Source of the DNA: Thermoleophilaceae bacterium
GTDB lineage: Bacteria; Actinomycetota; Thermoleophilia; Solirubrobacterales; Thermoleophilaceae
Assembly: GCA_013696905.1 (NCBI GenBank)
Contig: JACCXP010000189.1
Coordinates: forward strand, 1 to 6,321
Direction: 5' to 3'
Length of the DNA: 6,321 nucleotides
Part shown: positions 1 through 4,825 of the stretch, in pieces
Layout of the letters: the number at the start of each line of letters is the position of its first letter
How positions within the stretch are numbered: the stretch's first letter is position 1
Notes under the pieces: model-generated
The model's input: the letters and a program-made list of their open reading frames with translations, nothing else
What the model was told of the DNA's origin: nothing
The model's database searches: none
Position numbers and translations under genes: made by a program

Positions 1-49
1 CCCGGAGCCAGACGGACGCTCTCCGGCTCATCCGCGCCTGCGTCCCTCC

Positions 50-340
50 TCAGCGCCGCGTCACTAGGCGGCCCACCGCACCCATGAGCTCCGCCGTACG
101 CGCCTGCTGCTGCTCGGGCTCTGACCCGACGACGCAGTGGCGGGCATGGTCGTCAACGAGACCGAGGGCGACCTTGTCGAGGGCGGCCTGCGCCGCGCTG
201 ATCTGGGTCAGGACGTCGATGCAGTAGCGCTCGTCCTCGATCATTCGCGAGACGCCGCGGACCTGTCCCTCTATGCGCTTGAGGCGCGCGAGGAGGTCGT
301 CCTTGGTGGCTGTGTATCCGGGACCGTCGGGGGCGTTCAT
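50..340 (-). CDS. csoR: CsoR-family copper-sensing transcriptional repressor
   Basis: A 96-residue all-helical DUF156/CsoR-type regulator. Known members are dimers or tetramers that bind operator DNA when metal-free and let go when Cu(I) binds. The family core is visible from residue 14 on, with LLARLKRIEGQVRG at 16-29. The copper ligand set is complete: Cys40 (in YCIDVLTQ), His65 and Cys69 (in DDHARHC), and Tyr39 and Glu84 lie close to the usual second-shell positions. This Cys-His-Cys pattern favours a Cu(I) sensor over the RcnR (Ni/Co) or FrmR (formaldehyde) branches. The ATG start at 338-340 gives a normal family length, and on the coding strand an AAGG lies 8 bases upstream of it. The gene is divergent from copZ-copA, and the shared 68-bp gap carries a CsoR-like palindrome, so autoregulation together with copZ-copA is expected. 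Family assignment is secure; the copper specificity is inferred from ligands and neighbours. Confidence 0.96.
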   Translation of the reverse strand: MNAPDGPGYTATKDDLLARLKRIEGQVRGVSRMIEDERYCIDVLTQISAAQAALDKVALGLVDDHARHCVVGSEPEQQQARTAELMGAVGRLVTRR

Positions 341-351
341 GCCGCCAACCT

Positions 352-377
352 TACCATCACAGTACCCAGGTAGGGTA
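352..377. promoter_or_regulatory. Probable CsoR operator in the csoR/copZ divergent promoter
   Basis: The sequence TACCCAGGTAGGGTA (363-377) has perfect 5-bp arms, TACCC and GGGTA, around a 5-base centre, and a further TACCA lies at 352-356. CsoR operators described in Bacillus, Streptomyces and Mycobacterium are G/C-tract palindromes of this TACCC...GGGTA type. The site sits between the divergent starts, 22 bp upstream of csoR and 31 bp upstream of copZ. It overlaps TAGGGT (371-376), which could serve as an actinobacterial TAnnnT -10 box for copZ. Read on the minus strand, TACTGT (364-359) could be the -10 for csoR. No convincing -35 was found for either direction. The operator call is good; the promoter elements are tentative. 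Confidence 0.75.
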
Positions 378-397
378 GTCTGACGTCGGGAGACGAC

Positions 398-404
398 AGG
401 GAGG
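398..404 (+). promoter_or_regulatory. Ribosome binding site of copZ
   Basis: AGGGAGG is a strong Shine-Dalgarno match. It ends 4 bases before the ATG at 409 but only 1 base before an in-frame GTG at 406, so it favours ATG 409 as the start of copZ. Confidence 0.7.
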
Positions 405-408
405 CGTG

Positions 409-612
409 ATGAGCCAGAAGATCTACATCGTCGAGGGAGTGTCCTTCGCGCATTGTCGGGCGGCCGTAACCGAGGAGGTCGAGCAGGTGGACGGCGTGCG
501 CGAGGTGTCAGTCGACCTGGACGCCAAGGCCATCACCGTTCTCGGTGAGTCCTTCGACGACGCGGGTGTACGCGCAGCGGTCGCCGCCGCCGGCTATGAG
601 GTGGGAGCGTGA
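409..612 (+). CDS. copZ: CopZ-like HMA-domain copper chaperone with a degenerate metal site
   Basis: A 67-residue protein made of a single heavy-metal-associated (HMA) domain with the usual beta-alpha-beta-beta-alpha-beta layout. Such proteins carry Cu(I) in the cytoplasm and pass it to the N-terminal HMA domain of CopA or to CsoR. The start at ATG 409 is chosen from the strong AGGGAGG just upstream; an in-frame GTG at 406 would add one residue. The family motif GM(T/S)CxHC reads here G10-V-S-F13-A-H15-C16: the first cysteine is phenylalanine (codon TTC at 445-447, one base from TGC) and methionine is valine. His15 and Cys16 remain. The rest of the fold is well kept, including [18 protein letters not shown] and the terminal AAGYEV. 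The gene is first in a likely operon with copA, whose GTG start overlaps its stop (GTGA, 609-612). Whether this variant still binds copper with useful affinity cannot be told from sequence. Confidence 0.88.
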   Translation: MSQKIYIVEGVSFAHCRAAVTEEVEQVDGVREVSVDLDAKAITVLGESFDDAGVRAAVAAAGYEVGA

Positions 613-2927
613 CGAGCCGTGCCGGGCCGGTGAGAGCTGGGATAGGCGCGCCGGGAGCCGAAGTCAGTCAGCCCAGGCACGACGCGCCGGAAGCCGTCGT
701 GATGGGTCGCCTCGAGCTGCCCGTCGAGGGAATGACATGCGCCTCGTGCGCCATGCGCGTCGAGAAGCGCCTTAACCGGCTCGAGGGCGTCACGGCGTCG
801 GTCAACTACGCGACCGAGCGCGCGTCGGTGACATATGACAGGGGCAACGTCGACGCGGGACAACTGGTCGAAGCGGTCCAGCAGGCGGGCTACAGCGCCT
901 CGCTCCCCGCCCCCACGAGCGATGACTCGCCTGAGCACGAGGAGGCCGCGCGCCGGGACGACCTTCGGGCGCTGCGCCGCCGCCTCATGCTCGCCACGGT
1001 GCTCGGCCTGCCCGTCGTCGCGATGAGCATGGTCAGCTCGCTCCGGTTCCCCCTTTGGGAATGGCTCGCGCTCGCGCTCACCACCCCGGTGGTCCTCTGG
1101 GCCGGCTGGCCGTTTCACCGCGGGGCATTGAGGAGCCTGCGCCACGGCGCGGCCAATATGGACACGCTGATCTCGCTCGGCACGCTCGCAGCGTGGGGCT
1201 GGTCGCTGGTGGCGCTCGTGTGGCTGGGAGCAGGCGAGCCCTCCATGGCCGTCGGCTCGCCGCCGCAGGGGGCCGGCGAGACGCCCGAACTCTACCTCGA
1301 GGTCGCGGCCGTGGTGACGGCCCTGATCCTCGCCGGGCGCTACTTCGAGGCGCGCGCCAAGCGCCGCGCCGGGGCGGCGCTGCGTGAGCTGCTCGCGCTC
1401 GGAGCCAAGGACGTGGCGGTGGTGGTCGACGGCGTCGAGCGTCTGGTCCCGATCGAGCGGCTCGCGACAGGCGACCTCTTCGTTGTGCGCCCCGGCGAGA
1501 AGGGGGCCACCGACGGCGTCGTCGAAGCCGGCTCGTCGGCCGTCGACACGTCGCTGCTGACGGGCGAGAGCGTGCCTGTGGAGGTCGGCCCGGGGGAGGC
1601 CGTCGTTGGGGCGACGGTCAACGCCGGAGGCCGCCTCGTGGTACGGGCGACGCGCGTGGGCGCCGACACGGCCGTCGCCCAGATCGGCCGGCTCGTGACC
1701 GAGGCGCAGAGCGGAAAGGCCGCAGTGCAGCGCCTCGCCGACCGCGTCTCATCCGTCTTCGTGCCGGTGGTCATCGCGCTCGCCCTGCTGACGCTCGCCG
1801 GCTGGCTCGCGAGCGGCGCCGAGGTGGGTGCCGCCTTCACGGCCGCCGTCGCTGTGCTGATCATCGCCTGCCCGTGCGCGCTCGGGCTCGCCACGCCCAC
1901 CGCGCTGTTGGTCGGCACCGGGCGCGGCGCTCAGCTCGGGCTGCTGATCAAGGGGCCCGAGGTGCTCGAGTCGACCCGCCGCGTCGACACAATCGTGCTC
2001 GACAAGACCGGCACGATCACGAGTGGCGCCATGGCGCTAGTCGAGGTGGTCGTAGCGCCAGCCGTCGCCGCTCAGGACGCCCTTCGCTTGGTCGGCGCCG
2101 CCGAGGACTCATCGGAGCATCCGATCGCCCGCGCGATCGCCGCCGATGCCCGCGAGCGGCTCGGGGTCCTACCGGCGCCACAATCCTTCCGCAACCACGG
2201 CGGCCTCGGCGTCGAGGCCGAGGTCGAGGGCCACGCGGTGCTCGTCGGACGGCCGGGGTGGCTCGCCCAGCGCGGTCTAGCGCTTGGGCCTGAGCTCGAC
2301 TGCGCCCGGCGGGCGGCGGAGTCGGCGGGCCAGACGGCCGTGTCCGCGGCGTGGGACGGCGAGGCGCGCGCGGTCTTCGTGGTCGCCGATAAGCTCAAGC
2401 CGACGAGCGCGGAGGCCGTCCGCGCGCTGCGCGAGCTCGGGCTGCACCCCGTGCTCTTGACCGGTGACAACGTCAGCGCGGCGCGAGCGGTCGCCGCGGC
2501 GGTGGGCATCGACGAGGTGATCGCGGAGGTGCGCCCGGCCGAGAAGGCAGAGCACGTGCGCCGCCTGCAGGCGGAGGGCCGCGTCGTCGCGATGGTGGGC
2601 GACGGCGTCAACGACTCCCCGGCGCTCGCCCAGGCCGACCTCGGGCTCGCGATCGGTACGGGCACGGACGTGGCGATCGAGGCGTCTGACCTCACGCTCG
2701 TCTCCGGCGACCTGCGCGCGGCCGCCGCCGCGATCCGGCTCGCGCGGCGCTCGCTTGCGACGATCAAGGGCAACCTGTTTTGGGCCTTCGCCTACAACGT
2801 GGCCGCCATCCCGCTCGCGATGGCGGGCGTGCTGACGCCGATGATCGCCGCCGCCGCAATGGCGTTCTCGAGCCTGTTCGTCGTCTCGAACAGCCTGCGC
2901 CTAGCCACCTTCCGACCGCGGCGCTAG
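609..2927 (+). CDS. copA: Cu(+)-exporting P1B-type ATPase CopA
   Basis: An inner-membrane pump that uses ATP to export Cu(I) from the cytoplasm. With the GTG 609 start it has 772 residues, normal for the family. In order: one HMA domain (about 34-101) with intact GMTCASC (41-47); membrane helices near 126-142, 150-168, 182-205 and 228-247; actuator loop with TGES (318-321); helices near 381-403 and 409-429, the latter with the transport motif CPC (421-423); phosphorylation site DKTGT with Asp465; His504-Pro505 of the nucleotide domain; TGDN (618-621); [10 protein letters not shown] (664-673); and two last helices with Tyr729-Asn730 and MxxSS (Met751, Ser754-755). CPC, YN and MxxSS together mark the P1B-1 Cu(I) subgroup. 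The start is uncertain. GTG 609 overlaps the copZ stop and has GAGGTG 7 bases upstream. ATG 702 (residue 32) has GGAAG at 8 bases and begins right at the HMA domain; the 31 extra residues use rare codons (AGA, ATA, AGT, AGG) and match no domain. No catalytic residue is missing. Confidence 0.97.
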   Translation: MTSRAGPVRAGIGAPGAEVSQPRHDAPEAVVMGRLELPVEGMTCASCAMRVEKRLNRLEGVTASVNYATERASVTYDRGNVDAGQLVEAVQQAGYSASLPAPTSDDSPEHEEAARRDDLRALRRRLMLATVLGLPVVAMSMVSSLRFPLWEWLALALTTPVVLWAGWPFHRGALRSLRHGAANMDTLISLGTLAAWGWSLVALVWLGAGEPSMAVGSPPQGAGETPELYLEVAAVVTALILAGRYFEARAKRRAGAALRELLALGAKDVAVVVDGVERLVPIERLATGDLFVVRPGEKGATDGVVEAGSSAVDTSLLTGESVPVEVGPGEAVVGATVNAGGRLVVRATRVGADTAVAQIGRLVTEAQSGKAAVQRLADRVSSVFVPVVIALALLTLAGWLASGAEVGAAFTAAVAVLIIACPCALGLATPTALLVGTGRGAQLGLLIKGPEVLESTRRVDTIVLDKTGTITSGAMALVEVVVAPAVAAQDALRLVGAAEDSSEHPIARAIAADARERLGVLPAPQSFRNHGGLGVEAEVEGHAVLVGRPGWLAQRGLALGPELDCARRAAESAGQTAVSAAWDGEARAVFVVADKLKPTSAEAVRALRELGLHPVLLTGDNVSAARAVAAAVGIDEVIAEVRPAEKAEHVRRLQAEGRVVAMVGDGVNDSPALAQADLGLAIGTGTDVAIEASDLTLVSGDLRAAAAAIRLARRSLATIKGNLFWAFAYNVAAIPLAMAGVLTPMIAAAAMAFSSLFVVSNSLRLATFRPRR

Positions 2928-2946
2928 GCCCGGTGGCGCCAAGACG

Positions 2947-3147
2947 GTGAGTGCGCTCACGCTCTTCTTCCTCCTGCTCGCGCTCGTGGGGGGGTTGGTG
3001 GCCGGCGGGGTACGGCGTCGCCCTCGCCCGGCGCGGGCTCGCCGAGTGCCTGGCGCGAGGGTGGACTGGAGTGGTCGTGACCCGGCCGGGCCCCCGATCG
3101 CCGAGCCGGCCGTCTTCGTGCCGGACGAGCAGGCGTGGACGCTTTGA
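2947..3147 (+). CDS. Possible small single-TM protein downstream of copA
   Basis: A possible 66-residue protein, not recognised. It begins with a GTG 19 bp after the copA stop and encodes a strongly hydrophobic segment (SALTLFFLLLALVGGLVAGG), then an Arg/Pro-rich stretch and a tail ending in EPAVFVPDEQAWTL. One N-terminal helix plus a short soluble tail is a common layout for small accessory proteins near copper ATPases (CcoS beside CcoI is a known case), but no CcoS motif is seen and no homology is claimed. No good Shine-Dalgarno sequence precedes the GTG. The third-position G/C bias favours this frame at 2947-2995 and after about 3060. Between roughly 3000 and 3060 the frame shifted by +1 is clearly better (19 of 20 third positions G or C against 14 of 20), just after a run of seven G (2988-2994). 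It could be a real small gene, a gene disturbed by compensating indels or sequencing slips, or chance. Confidence 0.35.
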   Translation: MSALTLFFLLLALVGGLVAGGVRRRPRPARARRVPGARVDWSGRDPAGPPIAEPAVFVPDEQAWTL

Positions 3148-3206
3148 GCGAGGGGAGGGAGCGGCCCGAGCCGGCGGGGTGGCAAGCACGTTCCAGGGAC
3201 GGGGCC

Positions 3207-3243
3207 CGGAGGGTGGCTGTATTCACCTCTCCCGCACCCTCCG
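3207..3243. terminator. Inverted repeat between convergent operons, possible bidirectional terminator
   Basis: CGGAGGGTG (3207-3215) and CACCCTCCG (3235-3243) form a perfect 9-bp stem around a 19-base loop. It lies in the non-coding gap between the copA-side transcript and the 3' end of the lipoprotein gene, which stops only 7 bases away. The location and symmetry suit a terminator working in both directions. There is no T-run on either side and the loop is long, so it would be a non-canonical terminator at best. The rest of 3148-3249 shows nothing else recognisable. Confidence 0.35.
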
Positions 3244-3249
3244 ACAACC

Positions 3250-4119
3250 TCACGGCCTCGAGCGGACCCGCCAGGCTGCGCCGCCGTCGCTCGAGCCCAT
3301 GATCGTGCCGTCCGGCAGGGCGGCGTAGAGCGTCCGCTCGTCGACCGCCGTGAAGGCGGCCGGCTGTCCGCCGATCGAGCCCCGCGGGCGCCAGCCGTTT
3401 CCTGCGTCGTCGCTGACCGACACCTGACCCGTCCCGTCTACGCGGTACAGGCTCTCCGGGGATGGCCAGGCGAGCAGGCCGGGATCACTGCGAAAGGCCG
3501 GCTTCCAGCTCTTGCCCTGATCGGCCGAGGTGACGAGCAACTGGTCGGTCGAGGCGACGAGCTTGTCGGGATCCTCTCGATCGATCGCCAGATCGAGCAG
3601 CGGGCCTGGGGGCTCGAGCTGGGTCCAGCTTGCACCGCCGTCCGAGCTCATCAGCAGGCGCGCGTTGCTCGCGTCGAAGCCATAGACGCGCTCGCCGGCC
3701 GAGCGCAGCACGTGAAAATCCGCCTCGCCGCTCAGCGACTGCGGTTCCCAGCTCTGGCCGCCGTCGCTCGAGCGGATCAGGCCGAGCAGCGGCGGGAGGT
3801 CCTGGCTCGGGTCCGGGTGGCCCGAGCCGAGGAAGCGGTCGGGGCCGACGACGGTGAAGCCCATCGTGTCCTGCTGGTCATCGCCGACGCGCTCGGCCTT
3901 GCCGCCCGCCTCGGCGGCACGGAAGAGACCGGTGTGCGTGGCGATGTAGAGCGCGCGGTCCTTGGGATTGACGCCGAGGCCGTGCACGTGGATCGGTCCC
4001 GCGTCCTCGGTCGAGGGTTGTGAAGCGGACGAAGCTCGCTGCCGCTCCTCGCCGCAGCCGACCGCGAGCGCCACCAGGGCGAGCAGCCACAGCAGCTGAC
4101 GAGAGGACCAAGAGAACAT
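3250..4119 (-). CDS. Asp-box beta-propeller lipoprotein (F510_1955-like family)
   Basis: A 289-residue predicted secreted lipoprotein. The N-terminus has a hydrophobic segment (about 9-21) ending in LAVGC, giving a lipidation cysteine at Cys22; the lipobox is slightly off consensus (Ala at -3). A Ser/Glu-rich linker leads to HVHGLGV (44-50) and an ALYIATHTGLFRA strand. Five Asp-boxes (SxDxGxxW) follow, with Trp at 124, 165, 205, 243 and 283. The regular spacing of 38-41 residues shows stacked propeller blades; with the first, box-less blades the protein probably forms a six- or seven-bladed propeller. NCBI-style names for such proteins include F510_1955 family glycosylhydrolase or exo-alpha-sialidase, but I see no catalytic sialidase arginine triad and would not infer an enzyme. 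It is last in the operon, 34 bp after the TlpA-like gene. ATG 4119 is the start because it begins the signal peptide; the Shine-Dalgarno is weak. Its role, perhaps metal or protein binding outside the membrane, is unknown. Confidence 0.87.
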   Translation of the reverse strand: MFSWSSRQLLWLLALVALAVGCGEERQRASSASQPSTEDAGPIHVHGLGVNPKDRALYIATHTGLFRAAEAGGKAERVGDDQQDTMGFTVVGPDRFLGSGHPDPSQDLPPLLGLIRSSDGGQSWEPQSLSGEADFHVLRSAGERVYGFDASNARLLMSSDGGASWTQLEPPGPLLDLAIDREDPDKLVASTDQLLVTSADQGKSWKPAFRSDPGLLAWPSPESLYRVDGTGQVSVSDDAGNGWRPRGSIGGQPAAFTAVDERTLYAALPDGTIMGSSDGGAAWRVRSRP

Positions 4120-4153
4120 CTACTACCAAGCGTAGCGGTCGTATTCGTCGAGC

Positions 4154-4825
4154 TCAGCGGGTCAGGCGATCGCCGCCGCTGCGCGCCCCCACCGGGCGCC
4201 CGGACCGGCTCGCCCTGACGCCGTCTCGCAGCTGCTCGGGCGAGACTACGCCGATCACGTGGCCGACTACCTGACCTTCTCTGGTGACGAAGAACGTCTC
4301 CGGGAGACCGGTCGCCCCCCACTTGCGGGCGCTGCGGTTGGTGGGGTCGCGGAGGTTCGGGTAGCTGACTCCGAACTCGCGCATGAAGGCGCGCGCGTCG
4401 TCGGTCAGGTCCTGTTGGTTGAGGCCGACGAAAAGCACGCCGTCGCGGCGGGCCGCTCGCCACGTGCGCTCGAGCAGCGGCGCCTCCTGGCGGCAGGGCA
4501 CGCACCACGAGGCCCACAAGTTCAGCACCACCGGAGTCCCGCGTAGCTCGTCGAGGGCGACGCGCCCGTCGGCGAGGGCCGGCGAGAGTCGCGCCGTGAG
4601 CGGGCGACCGAGCGAGCCGCGCGTGAGGATGGGCAGCTCAAAGCCGGGCGCGGCCACGGGCTGCGCCCGCGCGAGGCCCTCGTCGATGCCGGTCTCGGGG
4701 CTCTTGAGGACGAGCCCGTAGACGAGCAGCGCGATGAACGCGGCGATGCAGAGCAGCGCCGCCAAGCGCGCGGCGCGCCTGAGCGCCGTCCGCCGCGCCC
4801 CGTCCGTGCTCGGCTCAGCCGACAT
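4154..4825 (-). CDS. TlpA/ResA-like membrane-anchored thiol-disulfide oxidoreductase
   Basis: A 223-residue thioredoxin-fold protein. A short Arg-rich N-terminus is followed by one membrane helix (about 21-40) that probably anchors it facing the outside. The thioredoxin domain runs from about 60 to 205 and contains APGFELP, then VVLNLWASWCVPCRQEAP with the redox pair Cys108 and Cys111 (WCVPC, 107-111), and the cis-proline loop GLPETFFV (Pro175). Relatives (TlpA, ResA, CcmG/DsbE) reduce disulfides in extracytoplasmic proteins, notably apocytochrome c and the copper site of oxidase subunit II. There is a longer than usual stretch between the first strand and the active site (66-90) and a basic, probably disordered C-terminal tail of about 18 residues. 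Its start overlaps the end of the copD gene by 11 bp, indicating translational coupling. Beside copper genes the likely job is keeping copper-binding cysteines reduced outside the membrane; a role in cytochrome c maturation is possible, but no ccm or res genes are seen here. Confidence 0.92.
   Translation of the reverse strand: MSAEPSTDGARRTALRRAARLAALLCIAAFIALLVYGLVLKSPETGIDEGLARAQPVAAPGFELPILTRGSLGRPLTARLSPALADGRVALDELRGTPVVLNLWASWCVPCRQEAPLLERTWRAARRDGVLFVGLNQQDLTDDARAFMREFGVSYPNLRDPTNRSARKWGATGLPETFFVTREGQVVGHVIGVVSPEQLRDGVRASRSGRPVGARSGGDRLTR

Noticed and set aside
2..26. CCGGAG...CTCCGG hairpin downstream of csoR as a terminator
   Set aside because: Only a 6-bp stem with a 13-base loop, and the sequence that would hold a T-run on the minus strand lies outside the window, so it cannot be judged. 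Bases 1-49 otherwise show nothing recognisable.
137..373. Plus-strand open frame overlapping csoR and the operator
   Set aside because: It is antisense to the clear CsoR frame, has no domain and no RBS of note, and would run through the operator.
2072..2773. Long minus-strand open frame (233 codons) opposite copA
   Set aside because: Its product is Ser/Arg/Ala/Pro-rich with no domain, and it lies fully within the well-supported copA frame. It is a typical antisense shadow in high-GC DNA. The same applies to the antisense frames at 594-1145 and 1340-1918.
3279..3774. Short repeated sequence CCGCCGTCGCTCGAGC (at 3281 and about 3759) as a possible DNA repeat element
   Set aside because: Both copies encode the same SSDGG core of the Asp-box, so the repeat is explained by the protein motif.
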